DNA from: Bagarius yarrelli
Taxonomy: Eukaryota > Chordata > Actinopteri > Siluriformes > Sisoridae
Direction: 5' to 3'
Length of the DNA stretch: 64,000 nt
Assembly (NCBI GenBank): GCA_005784505.1
Contig: VCAZ01000041.1
Span: 340,001-404,000 of the forward strand
Shown: positions 33,631-45,178 of the stretch, one piece after another
How the letters are laid out: the number at the start of each line of letters is the position of its first letter
Position numbering within the stretch: the first letter of the stretch is position 1
Translations under genes and position numbers: made by a program
Notes under the pieces: model-generated
Database searches by the model: none
Told to the model about the DNA's origin: nothing
The model's input: the letters and a program-made list of their open reading frames with translations, nothing else

Positions 33631-33957
33631 AGTATATGTTTTTATCAACCAATACTGATAATAATGTTTATGGAAGCGATAAATGACAATTATAATTACA
33701 ATATTTATTTGTTGTTTTGCTTCTACATTTTTAAGTTTACTTATAAATAAAAAATTAAACTCTTATTGTTCTAATATTATTTTTTGACATCTCTTACATC
33801 ATCGAACAGGAGTGTAGGAGCCGGTTCGATTTTTTAGCACTAGTAACGATTAATGTTTCCTTTTTAACATTGTTTCTATAAATATAATATATAATGACAA
33901 TTTCTAAAGAAAAAAAAATTTCCTTTGGATTAAATTGCGATTTACTTGTGATTCACT
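33631..33957. other. No recognised feature
   Basis: AT-rich unique DNA. Confidence 0.4.
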
Positions 33958-34319
33958 TTATTCATTCATTCATTCATTTATCTTCTATACCCGCTCATTC
34001 CCAATTCTGGGTCACAGGCATCTGCTGGAGTCTATCCCAGTCATCTCTGAAAGGGCGAAAGGCAGGAGGACACAGCCTGGACAGGTCACCAGTCCATCAC
34101 AGGGTCACACACACACACACTCACGGACAATTTAGAATCACCAATCAATCTAACATACATCTTTTTGGACTGTGGAAGGAAACCGGAGAACCCGGAGTAA
34201 ACACACACACTGAGAACATACAAACTCCACACGGACAGAACCCCTGCAGGGGAATAGAACCTGGGACCTTCTTGCTGTGAGGCAACAGTGCTAAACTACA
34301 AAGCCACCGTGCTGCCCTA
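33958..34319 (-). mobile_element. Family B SINE-like repeat, full length
   Basis: (ATTC)n start, GGCATCTGCTGGAGTCTATC, CCAGTCCATCACAGGGTCAC with an AC run, GGAAACCGGAGAACCCGGAG, and the head complement AAGCCACCGTGCTGCCC. On the minus strand the head carries a B-box-like GGTTCTATTCCCC. Confidence 0.9.
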
Positions 34320-34410
34320 CTTGTGAGTCACTTCAGATAAAAGATTCTGCCAGGTGAAAAACCAAAGAAAAGCAGAAATTCCTCCATATGTAGAGGATTT
34401 CAGCATCTAA

Positions 34411-34413
<3 letters not shown>

Positions 34414-34455
<42 letters not shown>

Positions 34456-34460
34456 TGTGT
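34414..34460. repeat. (GT)n microsatellite
   Basis: About 22 GT units with one TATG interruption. Confidence 0.95.
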
Positions 34461-34542
34461 AGACTTGACAAGGTAGCCAGCATGTTTGTGGAGGCAGTTT
34501 GCTGTCTAATTACACTCTGCAGGAGTCACCTTCTTCCAGCCC

Positions 34543-34544
<2 letters not shown>

Positions 34545-34588
<44 letters not shown>
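34545..34588. repeat. (CA)n microsatellite
   Basis: About 22 units; complementary to the GT run 85 bases earlier, so the two can pair. Confidence 0.95.
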
Positions 34589-34590
<2 letters not shown>

Positions 34591-34870
34591 GCTGTAATCC
34601 TCAGATAAGAGCACACAGGCTACTTGGTGTGATGGGTCTGATTGGTTGGAATGTGTCTCGGAAAGCTCTTCGCTACTCTACTTTTAACTCTCCAATCAAG
34701 TCTTCAGTCTTTTTATTTATTTTTTGGCGAGTGTCACATGATTGGTCCTTTCTTTAATGGTGGGCGGGTCAGTGTGTAACAGAAAACATGTTCCAGTATT
34801 TTTGTGGAGATTTTATGAAGATTTTTAATTGTATTTTATTTTGTCTCCTAACGATTAATTTGTTTTAAGC
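34589..34870. other. No recognised feature
   Basis: Unique DNA leading into the minisatellite. Confidence 0.4.
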
Positions 34871-35470
34871 ATGTCAATTTGGACACTAAATCTAGGAGGC
34901 GAGTCAATTTGGACACAAAATCTAGGGGGCGTGTCAATTTGGACACTAAATCTAGGGGGCGTGTCAATTTGGACACTAAATCTAGGAGGCGTGTCAATTT
35001 GGACACTAAATCTAGGAGGCGTGACAACTTGGACACAAAATCTAGGAGGCGAGTCAGTTTGGACACAAAATCTAGGGGGCATGTCAATTTGGACAATAAA
35101 TCTAGGAGGCGTGTCAATTTGGACACTAAATCTAGGAGGCGTGACAACTTGGACACTAAATCTAGGAAGCGTGTCAATTTGGACACTAAATCTAGGAGGC
35201 GAGTCAATTTGGACACAAAATCTAGGGGGCGTGTCAATTTGGACACTAAATCTAGGGGGCGTGTCAATTTGGACACTAAATCTAGAGGGTGTGTCAATTT
35301 GGACACTAAATCTAGGGGACGTGTCAATTTGTACCTTAAATTTAGTGGGCACATCAATTTGGACACGAAATCTAGTGGCTGTGTCAGTTTGGACAGTAAA
35401 TCTAGGGGAAATGTCAAGTTAGACACTAAATCTAGGGGGCGTGTTAATTTGGACACAAAATCTAGGGGCG
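34871..35470. repeat. 30-bp minisatellite, 20 units in perfect register
   Basis: Exactly 600 bases of a 30-base unit, GTGTCAATTTGGACACTAAA then TCTAGGGGGC, with no indel between units. Because 30 is divisible by 3, four of the six frames stay open across the array and give 10-residue repeat peptides (such as SIWTLNLGGV); these are not taken as genes. Units 16-20 carry more substitutions than units 1-15. Units 1-3 and 11-13 share the order AGGAGGC / GAGTC..CAAAA / GTGTC, and units 5-6 and 9-10 share GTGTC / GTGACAACTT, which points to block duplication. Confidence 0.97.
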
Positions 35471-35526
35471 TCGAGCTCCCAATCTGACACCTTAAGGGTA
35501 GACAGACTACAGCAACAGAAGACCAA

Positions 35527-35697
35527 GAGGGGAAGTGGTAGCACAGTGATTAAGCTGTTGGACTTGCTATTTAATTTCCAGCACCACCAAATTGGCCCCT
35601 GAGCACGGCCCTTAATCCCCAATTGCTCAGTTGTATAAAAAAGATAAATGTAAGTCTCTCTGGATGAGGACGTCTGCTAAATGCTGTAAATGTAAAT
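35527..35697 (+). mobile_element. Family A SINE, full length with small deletion
   Basis: GGAAGTGGTAGCACAGTG head, CACCACCAAATTGGCCCC (shortened body), tail GTCTCTCTGGATGAGGACG, ending AAATGCTGTAAATG. Confidence 0.95.
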
Positions 35698-36219
35698 CTA
35701 AGATCAGATAGTCTTTTTTGCACCATAATTACAGAAAATGTCCTAAATGTCCTATCTAAGGCTGCAAACCGGAACACTGACACTGAACAAAACGCACTGT
35801 AATTGGTGTCTTTACATTTCAGACAGACGCCATTTTGACCAATAAAAACTGTTGTGTCGTCCAGACCCTCTGTGGTTAGTTTAAAGCTCTGGGTACTTGG
35901 GACTAGCATGGAGTCTAAACCTCCCGTTAGCAGTACTCTGGATGTCCATGTTTATATTTTATGACAAAAGTGAACGAATTAAAGATTGTCTCAGCGTGTC
36001 TCGGCGTGTAATTCGTTGTCTTACCTGAAGTTACCAAGAAAAAGATTTACATTTACTCACTTCCTGATGGTGCATGACATCCCTGATATCTGCCACCACA
36101 TAGCCTTGGCATCCAGCCTCATCGCTAGTCATGTTTATAGCCTATTAGCATTTGAGTACACATCATCTGTGGCTATTTAGTTCTGTATCTACTGAAAGAT
36201 GAACAGACTCATCGGTCTG
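35698..36219. other. No recognised feature
   Basis: A 112-codon minus-strand frame partly overlaps the SINE and is not called. Confidence 0.45.
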
Positions 36220-36224
36220 ACACA

Positions 36225-36257
<33 letters not shown>
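36220..36257. repeat. (CA)n microsatellite
   Basis: About 18 units with one TACA interruption. Confidence 0.95.
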
Positions 36258-36664
36258 CAGCGATTTGGTTCGGGAGATTCTGAGGGTCCCAGTGTTCATT
36301 AATACTCTGTAAAGCTCGGAATTCCTAAAAATCGAGCACTAACAAGGATTTATGAAGGCAACGGAACAAAACAGTAATAAAACAATAAAACCAAGAGAGT
36401 AAAACATCAATACTCTTTATATAGTAACATTGTACTATTGTATTACTGTTACCATTATTATTAGCATTAGCATTAGTAGCAGTAATTATAGTGTAAAAAA
36501 AAAATTAAATGAAAAAATAAAAATAAGAGCAGTTGAAGTTGCCATTAATAATAATAAGGAGAAGAAAAAGAGGAAGAAAAAGGGGGGACATCTGTCCCTG
36601 ACCGCAGCACCTGGGTCGCCAAATTGATGCTACATAATTACAATGAATTTTAGAATTATAGCCC
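36258..36664. other. No recognised feature
   Basis: AT-rich, with AGCATTAGC and GAAGAAAAAGAGGAAG simple stretches. Confidence 0.4.
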
Positions 36665-36991
36665 AGGCAGCACTGTTGCCTCACACCAAGAAGGTCCGGG
36701 GTTCGATTCCCCTGCAGAGGTCTTTCTGTGTGGAATCTGCATGTTCTCTTCGTGTGTGTGTGGGTTTACTCCGGGTTCTCCGGGTTCCTCCCACAGTCCA
36801 AAAACATGTATGTTAGATTTATTAGTGATTCTAAATTGCCCATAAGAGTGAGTGTGTGTGGCCCTGTGATGGACTGGTGACCTGTCCAGGGTGTCCCCCT
36901 CCTGCCTTTCGCCCTTTCAGAGACAGCTGGGATAGAGTCCAGTAGATCCCTGTGCCCCCGAATTATGGAATAAGCGGGTATAGAAGATGAA
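36665..36991 (+). mobile_element. Family B SINE-like repeat, near full length
   Basis: GGCAGCACTGTTGCCTCACA, B-box-like GGGGTTCGATTCCCC, GGTCTTTCTGTGTGG, ATGGACTGGTGACCTGTCC, ending TAAGCGGGTATAGAAGATGA. Confidence 0.9.
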
Positions 36992-37885
36992 TAAAAATAA
37001 AATGTTTTTCCCAATTATATCTTTAAAGTACCATTGTTGCTTAATTATTTTACTTTTTTCATTCTCTCCATATCCTAAAAATATGCCACAAAATGCAGAT
37101 TTTCATGTTCTAAAAGTCAAACATTTCCAGAAAAGCATTACGAACCCCCTTATGGCTCACACCTTGTCACGAGAGGGTCAGGAAGGGGTGCAAAAACTGT
37201 CCCCAGACGCTATGTCTCTGGTCCTCACAGCAGGTTTATGAGAAATGTGAAATGACTCAGACACTTAAAATGTCCTGCGTTTGATCCAGATGCTATCTGT
37301 GTGTTACAGAGCAAATAAAAATGACGCAATTAGGCCCAGGAGAGAGGAAGCTGATATCAACCCCAACCTCAAAGTGCTACTCAAGCTAATAGACATGCGT
37401 TTAGATTGAGCTGAATTAGATAAGAAGAGAGGATCTTCGAGTGCTTTGACTAATGCAGCTTTAATCGTCCTTCAGGAGGACCCGAGTGGACGAACTGCGA
37501 GATCTTTATCTCTGACCGGAGAGAAGCTGATCGCAGGAAAGACCGCGGCTCAGTGGCATCAATCATTCTTCTGTGTAACCAGGAAGATAAAGTGGGACAT
37601 CCGGTCATCATATCGTTATTACTGCACATTTCCTGTAGTCGTAGGTCATCTTTGGTTAATGTTAGCTATGATGTTAGCTATGATGAAAAATGTGTTCTAA
37701 AACGCTGCGATAAAAGAATGGAAGGTGATAAACTACAGCAGGTTGGGGCTAATGAAGACCTGAAAAGGAAATGGAGGTGTTATAGTGCTGCTATAATGTT
37801 TCCTTACCGCGAGAAAAAAAATATGAGGCTAAAGTTGTGATACTTATGAGAGTAAAGTACAAGAAATATCGTAAAAGTCAGAATA
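36992..37885. other. Repeat-poor block
   Basis: 37300-37570 is balanced in composition. Two overlapping + frames (37446-37700 and 37553-37840) have no motif. GTTAGCTATGAT is duplicated in tandem at 37660-37685. A short AGTAAAGTACAAGAAATAT stretch near 37850 recalls the 10.4 kb array. Confidence 0.4.
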
Positions 37886-38223
37886 TCCATCCACCCATCC
37901 ATCATATCTAATCAGGATCACAGGGTTCTGCTGGAGTTTATTTCAGCTGTCATTGGGTCAAAGGCAGGGGGACACCCTGGACAGGTCGCCAGTCCATCAC
38001 AGGGCCACACTCACACTCACTCCTATGGGCAATTTAGAATCGCCAGTCAATCTAACATACATGTTTTTGGACTGTGGGAGGAAACCGGAGAACCCGGAGT
38101 AAACCCACACAAGCGCAGGGAGAACATGCAAACTCCACACAGAAAGACTCCTGCAGGGGAATCGAACCCAGGACCTTCTTGCTGTAAGGCAACCGTGCTA
38201 ACTACTTATCCATCGTGCTGCCC
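37886..38223 (-). mobile_element. Family B SINE-like repeat, near full length
   Basis: (ATCC) start, GGGTTCTGCTGGAGTTTATT, GGACTGTGGGAGGAAACCGG, head complement CCATCGTGCTGCCC. Confidence 0.9.
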
Positions 38224-38331
38224 TTCATTTTAATCATTTTCTAAATTACAATTATTTCTACTGCTACTACATTTTTTTTTTCCTTTTCTATAAACTCACA
38301 ATAAAAAAGGGGAAGAAGTACTGAACTAACC

Positions 38332-38376
38332 TGACCCCAAATTAGGGAATAAGCGGCTATAGAAGATGGATAGATG
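38332..38376 (+). mobile_element. Family B tail fragment
   Basis: CCCCAAATTAGGGAATAAGC, then GGCTATAGAAGATGGATAG. Confidence 0.75.
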
Positions 38377-39559
38377 AAAAATCGAAGCTTTATAGAAAAA
38401 ATAGAACAACATGCATTTATTATTAATTCCTCACTGCTCTGTTTTCAGGACCTGCTGGACATTTAAGCCGTTTCTTATTAGCCGCGAGTGCCGTCAGCTC
38501 CTGCATATTTAATTATCAGACCTCCCAGTAAAAAGAGGTGACATGGGACGCAAACCCTCACCGACAGCTCGCTGCTTTTCAAAACAACTTTCTGAAATTT
38601 GATCAGGTTCACCTGGTTTCTTTTGGTTCGTAGCATTCCGCCGCTACGTTCAAAAAGATGCTGTTGGAAGTGATTGGTCTGAGACTCCAGTCAATATCAC
38701 CTCTTCTGGTGTAAAAGAGGTGACAGGAGGGCTGAGGCTTCTACGCCTTTTGAATTGACAAATCGGTGATAAGAAACGATATGAGGTCACCAGCTAGAGC
38801 AGGTTTTAATAACAATAAAATATCATTGGTTCAAAATGTAAAATGTGATATTAGATGTAATGTGCAGCTCAAAACATATTTTTATTATTATTTTTAATTA
38901 GAATTATAATTTATAATTATAATTTTTTTTTTTTAATTTTTCATGTGTGCTTATTTATTCGTGGTACACATACCTATATTTCTATAGGAAATTATACTAG
39001 ATAAATAAATCATTATTATTTTTTTTTATAAAGCTGTAACATAAATTAGTTAAATTTCTAATGTAAATGCCAGTAAATTAAATGTATACCACACCAGAGG
39101 TCTGAAAATTAATTAGAAAAAAAAAAACTAAGCTGCAATAACATTTTAATTGTGTATCAACATCATTAATCACATTTAAAGTAATTATCCAAAAAAATGG
39201 TCTTGTTAATAAGGTCCTGGTGGCTCAGTTACTAAAGGATAAAGAAATGTTTAAAAAAAACATCTAAAATGTCTGTTTTTACTCCAAACTTTTAATTCAG
39301 GGGCAAATTTAGCCTTCTGAGCTGTGAGATGAAAAATGAATTTGATTCTTTGTGAAGTGAGAATAAGGACAGATTTCTTTCTATTAGTGCTCCTGTATTT
39401 TATTAGTGAAATATAGGAGCTGGAGTGGCTCTTCACACCAGATCTTCAGTACGGAAAAGAAATGCAAAACAGGGACGAGCAACAAAATCACAGAATTCAT
39501 AAACCCATCGTCGTTGGATGTAGTTTCGATCACACGATTGACCGTCTGTGTGCTGCACC
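38377..39559. other. Unannotated block, part repeat-poor
   Basis: 38440-38600 is balanced DNA with GCATATTTAATTATCAG. 38880-39240 is very AT-rich. No gene is supported; the 98-codon frame at 39406 has no motif. Confidence 0.4.
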
Positions 39560-39927
39560 ATATAATCTTTATAAAAATGCATCTTTGTACCATCCATAAC
39601 TATCTATCCGTACATTTCTCTCTATTCCATCCATATTTACTCTCATCATACAATCACACGTATGTTTTTATGTCAATTATGTCATTTTTTCCACAGCTAT
39701 AACTGTATTATAGCTATACTATACTATATATACCCTTATTTATAGATACCATATATATATATATATATATATACTACTGCCCCTTCTGTACATTATTCAC
39801 CCTCACCTCTGTAATTATCAACTTCTGGTTAGATGCTAACTGCATTTCACTGGCTCTGTACATGTACCTTGCACAATGACAATAAAGCTGAATCTAATCT
39901 AATCTAATCTAATCTAATCTAATCTAA
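39560..39927 (+). mobile_element. LINE 3' UTR remnant with (TCTAA)n tail
   Basis: ACTGCCCCTTCTGTACATTA, TTCTGGTTAGATGCTAACTG, GCACAATGACAATAAAGCTG and about seven TCTAA units. A sequence ending in an AATAAA-like signal plus a short tandem tail is the usual 3' end of CR1/L2-type LINEs in fish. No coding part is visible. Confidence 0.65.
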
Positions 39928-40658
39928 TAATAATACGATTATTATAAAACTATGTACGAAGAGCAATGCCAGGTCAGCGCAAAATCCCCCAGGGAGTGTT
40001 GATGATCAGTAAAGGCAACAGCAAGGTGAAACCACCCACATGCAGACGTAAGGACACAGCTGCTTTAAGCGTGACCTGATAACCTTCATTCCACCCACAG
40101 AGGAGCTGCAACATCCAGCAGAGATGCACTAAAAGCCTTGGCTTTGTATCTCCAGCTCTCTCAGGCTCACTAATTGTAATATAGTAACAATAGGAAGCAT
40201 CGTCGGGCACAGGAACATGGAGCGGCGGTGGTGCAAGGGATAAATAAAGTATTGATCTCACATGGGAATGGAATCACACAATGCACATGTAAAATCTAAG
40301 TATATATGTATTATTTTAAAAACTTCCTTTTTTGCTTAAAATTTATTTTTTCTAATTTTTTTTTTCTTCATTTTTTAGTGATTTTTTTATTTTTTTATTT
40401 TTACAGTCGATTTTTTTCCCATAATTCTATAGTTAGGGTTAATATTCTATCCACTGTGCTGATGTACACGATTCAACAGTTTACACATCTAATATTTGCT
40501 ACATAATCTTTACACAGAACCCTTTAAATATGGTGTTTTTTTTTACACATTCCATGTTTTCCTCCACACCAGCTCCAGGTTCCCCCCTCTCCAAGTTCTC
40601 TTTGAACGTTCTGGCACATGACTCTTTTTTTACACATGCGATTCTTTTACCTGATTCA
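39928..40658. other. No recognised feature
   Basis: A T-rich stretch at 40310-40420 gives an F-rich chance frame. Confidence 0.45.
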
Positions 40659-40831
40659 TTTACATTTACAGCATTTGGCAGATGCCCTCATCCAGAGCAA
40701 CTTACATTTATCTTATTTATACAACTGAGCAATTGGGGGTTAGGGGCCTTGCTCAGGGGCCCAGCGGTGGAGCTAAGAATCAAACCTACAATCTTCGGGT
40801 TAGTAGTTCAACACCATGAGCCAACACTTCA
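40659..40831 (-). mobile_element. Family A SINE, full length
   Basis: TTTACATTTACAGCATTTGG, CAGATGCCCTCATCCAGAGC, head complement GAGCCAACACTTC. The CAGCTTGGTGGT stretch is deleted. Confidence 0.95.
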
Positions 40832-40990
40832 TTTATTCACTCATGACTCATCTGTTGTTGCAGGTGTTTTATTTTTACACCAGATGTTGTTTTTATGGTT
40901 CCCATAACTTATTTTTGTGTGAGATTTTTTGGATTTTTACAGGATTTATTTGTTTTCACATACTAATACAGATTTTATCACAATGCTATA

Positions 40991-41098
40991 ACTACAACTG
41001 AGCAATTGAGGGTTGGGAGCCTTCCTCAGGGGCCCAGTAGTGACAGCTTGCTGGTCCTGAGAACCCACGATCTTCTGATCAGCAAGCAGTCCAACATC
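40991..41098 (-). mobile_element. Family A SINE fragment
   Basis: ACTACAACTGAGCAATTGAG through GAACCCACGATCTTC. Tail missing. Confidence 0.85.
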
Positions 41099-41117
41099 AA
41101 AATTATTACAACTACCA

Positions 41118-41310
41118 CTTTACATTTGCGGCATTTTAGCAGACGCCCCTAATCCAGAGCGGCTTACATGTACCTCTTTTATACAACTGAGCAATTAGGG
41201 GTTAGGGGCCTCGCTCAGGGGCCCAGCAGTGGCAACTTTGTGTTGCTGGGAATCAAATCTTTATCTTCAATCATCAATCGAACACCTTAATCACCGCACT
41301 ACCACTTCCT
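41118..41310 (-). mobile_element. Family A SINE, full length
   Basis: TTTACATTTGCGGCATTTTA, CCCCTAATCCAGAGCGGC, CCGCACTACCACTTCC. Third minus-strand copy within 650 bases. Confidence 0.95.
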
Positions 41311-41909
41311 GTCCTTTACTTTATCCCAATACATATTGTACATATTGCACTAAATATTATTTTAATAACGTGGTAAAAATTGTGTTCGTGTTTTTCAGTG
41401 TATTTATCTGCGAGTGCAGAATGAAGCATGGCTGAAAATCAGTTCCTATGTTTACACTTGTACCAGGTCACAAAATCAATCAAGAACACTTCAGATAAAT
41501 GACCTTGCTTTTCTAGGACTCACCCAATCTCCAGCACAACACTGGACACCACTCCTGGTGTGGAGCTTCCAGAAGTGGCCTGAAGTTTGCCTGAAGTGCT
41601 CCTTAATTATATTACACTCTGGCTGGCTTATTTGAAAGCCTTTGACAAAATCTGTTGTTGAACCAACTGGGAAAGATAAGTGTCCTTGGCAGCTGGAAAA
41701 AAACAAAAACCTCCCGTTTCTCTTATTAGACCGAGTGCAGCAGAGAATCAGGCGTTAATTCCTGCTTGACCTTTTGTTCATTTCAGCACTTGTTCTCAGA
41801 CGGCTTTAAGGAGATTGAAAAGACAGCCAAACATCAGAGACGTGTTTTACAAGCTTCAGAATGAACATGTCATGTTACATTATTCCGGATTGTGTATTTT
41901 CTGGCTGAA
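41311..41909. other. No recognised feature
   Basis: Balanced DNA at 41480-41870 with no repeat recognised. Opposed 73- and 71-codon frames have no motif. Confidence 0.4.
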
Positions 41910-42680
41910 AAAAACCTAGAGAGGGTGTGCCAGGGACTCTGGGGTACGTGTGCCAGGATGTTCCAGGGTGTTCAGGAGAACCTGGATAGGGTGTAGCAGG
42001 GAACATGCTTAGGGTTTGCCAGAATGTTCTAGTGTGTGCCAAAAAACCTGAAGCAGGATGTTCTAGTGTGTCCAGGAAAAACCTGAAGAGGGTGTTCCAG
42101 GGACTGTGTTAGGATGTTCCAGTGTGTTCAGGAGAACCTCGAAAGGGTGTAGCAGGGAACCTGCATAGGGTGTGGCAGAATGTTCTAGATGTGTCTAGGA
42201 GAACCTGTAAAGGGTGTTCCAGGGTCTCTAAAGTGGGTGTACCAGGATGTCCAAGGGTGTTCAGGAAAATCTGAAAAGGCTGAAGAAGGGAATCTGCATA
42301 GGCTGTGCCAGGATTTTCTAGTGTGTCCAGGAGAACCTGGAAAATCGTATGCCAGGAAACCTGACATTTTGCCATGGTGTCCTAGGGCAGAGATGCAGAG
42401 AGTTAAGTTTCAACCTTAATTAAATAGGCTGGAAGCTAAACTCTGCAGGTCGGTGGCCATCAAGGAACTGAGTTTGACACCTGTGTCCTAGGGTGTACCT
42501 AGAAAGGATGTGTCAAGAAAACCTAAAAACTGGGGTTGTCAGGAGGCTCTAGTGTGTCTAGGAGGGCATGAAAAAGCATGTGCCAGGGAAACTGGAAATG
42601 GTGTTCCAGGATGTCCTACCTTAGAAAGTGTGTGCCAGCATGTTCTAGGGTCAGGGTGTGTCAGGGAACCTGGAGAGTGT
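41910..42680 (+). repeat. Degenerate minisatellite, block 1
   Basis: Recurring phrases GTGTGCCAGGATGTTC, TAGTGTGTCCAGGAGAACC and GGTGTTCCAGGGAACCTG alternate at about 40-65 base intervals over 770 bases, with unit length varying. A SINE-free insertion at 42385-42480 breaks it. Confidence 0.8.
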
Positions 42681-42829
42681 TTTTTTTCCTTTAGGATTGA
42701 AAAATAAGACCTACAGAAGACGTTAAGTAATTCTGATCATTTCTGCCTATATTCCGACAAGTCGGTGGATGGTTATGCTAAAAAGACGACTATTATATCC
42801 ATGCTCTCTATTATCTGTTCCTCAGTGTG

Positions 42830-42832
<3 letters not shown>

Positions 42833-42868
<36 letters not shown>
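42833..42868. repeat. (CT)n microsatellite
   Basis: About 18 CT units, between the two minisatellite blocks. Confidence 0.95.
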
Positions 42869-42871
<3 letters not shown>

Positions 42872-43384
42872 CGCTCAGATTCTCCTAGGATCCATTCATC
42901 TTCTCCTTCTTCGTTTGCAGTACCTCAGTCTTACCTCCTTTGTAATCTATTAATCTCACAATTTTCAGTTTTTTTTTTAAGAAAGATCTTTGGCGGTCTT
43001 TAATTTCGGCTCTATAGCGGTCCTTTGGCTCCTTCTTTCTTTTTTACAGCTTCAGGATGGGTTCATGCTTATCTTGTAGATTTTATATGTAATGCCAAAT
43101 ACAGATGTCTACATTTTCTTAGCCAGTTGTTTTCATTTTCTACAGTCACAGTGTAAGTCCAGGGTACAATGTTTACTGTGTTTAATTATTGTGTAATTAT
43201 CGTGTTTATTTCTGCTCCACTCCACTGAAAGATTTGTTTTTACCACTGGTCTGTAAGTGTGCGTTATAATATTACACCCCCACACCCCCATATATTTCTT
43301 AAAAGTTTATTTTGTCGTTTTTATTTGAAAGGTGACATACAAACATAAACTGTATAAACCACTATAACAGAGTATAAGACAACT
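42869..43384. other. No recognised feature
   Basis: AT-rich unique DNA separating the minisatellite blocks. Confidence 0.45.
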
Positions 43385-43985
43385 GGGTTTGCCAGGATGT
43401 CCTCTGGTGTCTAAGAAAACCTGAACATTGTGTGCAAGACAAAGAGGAAAACCCGGAGGGAGTGTTCCAGGAAACCTGGAGAGGGTGTGCCAGAACATTC
43501 GAAGAGAACTTGGAGAGGGGGGAACCTGGAGCTAGTGTGGAGGAAAACATGAAAAGTGTGTACCAGTACCTCTAGAGATGGGGTGCTAGGATGTTCTGGC
43601 ATGTCACAGAAACCTAAAGAAGGTGTGCCAGGATTTCCTGGGGTGTCCTGGAAAACCCTGCCAGGGAACCTAGACAGGGTGTGCCAGGATTTCCTAGGGT
43701 GCCAGAGAACCTGAAAAGGGTATGAGAGGGAACCTGTTGAGGTTGTGCCAGGATGTCCTACTGCGTTGTAGAAAATCATAAGAATAGGTTTTCAGGAGAA
43801 CCTGAATAAGGTGTGCAAGGATGTCATAGGGTTTTGCTTAGAACCTGGGAAGGGTTTCCAGTGGAACCTGGATAGGGTTTCCAGGGGAACCTGGATATGT
43901 TTCACCAGGGAACTTGGAGATGTTGTGCAAGGATGTTGTTGGGTGTTCCAGGGAACCTGGAGAGGGTTTTCTTGGATGTACTATA
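43385..43985 (+). repeat. Degenerate minisatellite, block 2
   Basis: Same vocabulary as block 1: GGTGTGCCAGGATTTCCT, GGGTGTCC, CCAGGGAACCTGGAGAGGG. The minus strand is open for 122 codons with a proline/glycine-rich pattern that derives from the repeat. Confidence 0.85.
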
Positions 43986-44746
43986 GGTGCAGATACTTGA
44001 TTTAAAATAAAAACATAATTTTGACAATGTTCAATTTTAAAAATTCGTGGTTTTCTGTGGTATTAAAAAAGCTGTCAGATGTGACACTGTTAGACCCTTT
44101 TTAAACTCAAGAGCATTGTTATTTAGGATGCAGCATCTGGTCGATTATTTCTGTAGTTTTTCTGTTCTCTCTCGTAATATTTCTCCTCAAAACTTCTACA
44201 TGAGGTTCTTTCATTCTCTTTTCATTTCTCACTCTCTTCCTCCTGCTGTATGATCGTCTACTACTGCGCTGTTGGGTGAATAAAAAAAATCACCTGTGAC
44301 TGAGAAAACTGCTGAGGTGATGGAGATGGTGTCGGATGTGTCATTGTGTGTGTCGTGATAAAAATAACACTTTCTTTTTTACTTGAAAAAAGCTTTCTTG
44401 GGTTATTGGGTCTTTTTTTATTTTCAATTAAAATGGCAGTTATATTTCTCTGTATTTAAAGATACAATATCTTAAGTATCTTAAGCTCTACTACTTCCAC
44501 CAGAATTCTGATATAGGCATATAATGTAAACTTTCCTTCCAGGAGCCCACAGAAGAGACGACACGTCACATTCCAAAATGGCGGATGGCAGAAAAGCAGT
44601 GCTTTCCATTAGCTTTAATTACTTCAGGAAAAAAAGAAAAACATTGTTAGTTGCCATTGAATTGGTTTTGTTTATTATCAGCCAAGTTAAACATTATCCA
44701 ACTTTTTATTCATGCTAATGTGATGTTGTTTGGAGGATGTAGAGGT
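43986..44746. other. No recognised feature
   Basis: Unique DNA. CACATTCCAAAATGGCGGA (44569) also occurs, slightly changed, near 16390 and 5955, so a short dispersed repeat is present. Confidence 0.4.
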
Positions 44747-44860
44747 GGGGGGAAGTGGTGGCATAGTGGTTAAGATGTTGGCCTGCTAGTTGGAAGATCG
44801 GGTTTGGAGTCCCAGCACCACCAGTGTTGCCACTGCTGGGCCCCTAAGCAAGGCTCATTT
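44747..44860 (+). mobile_element. Family A SINE, 3' truncated
   Basis: GGGAAGTGGTGGCATAGTGG head, CACTGCTGGGCCCCTAAGC. Confidence 0.9.
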
Positions 44861-45011
44861 TGCAAAGAGAGTCATTTTGGTCATTAAATTTTAGTTTTAG
44901 TCTGTCTGCTAATAATAATAAATGTTATTAACCCTTTCTATTGTCTTTTCTTAGTGACTTAAAAGTACATAGATTAATGACCAATTTGAGTTTGGAATGC
45001 TTCTTCCCACA

Positions 45012-45178
45012 TTACATTTACAGCATTTGGAAGACACCCTTATCCAGAGCAACTTACATTTATCTTATTTATACAATTAAGGGTTAAGGGCCTTGCTCAG
45101 GGGCCAAGCAGTGTTGCCTTGGTGAAGCTGGGAATTGAACCTACAATCAACAGCTTAAACATGAGCCACCACTTCCCT
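45012..45178 (-). mobile_element. Family A SINE, full length
   Basis: TTACATTTACAGCATTTGGA, CACCCTTATCCAGAGCAAC, GAGCCACCACTTCC. Faces the preceding + copy. Confidence 0.95.

Noticed and set aside
34848..35487. Open frames of 165-202 codons on both strands
   Set aside because: Produced by the 30-base minisatellite, whose unit is a multiple of three and lacks stops in four frames.
43411..43779. 122-codon proline/glycine-rich minus-strand frame resembling a structural protein
   Set aside because: Coincides with the degenerate minisatellite block 2; no start context or domain.
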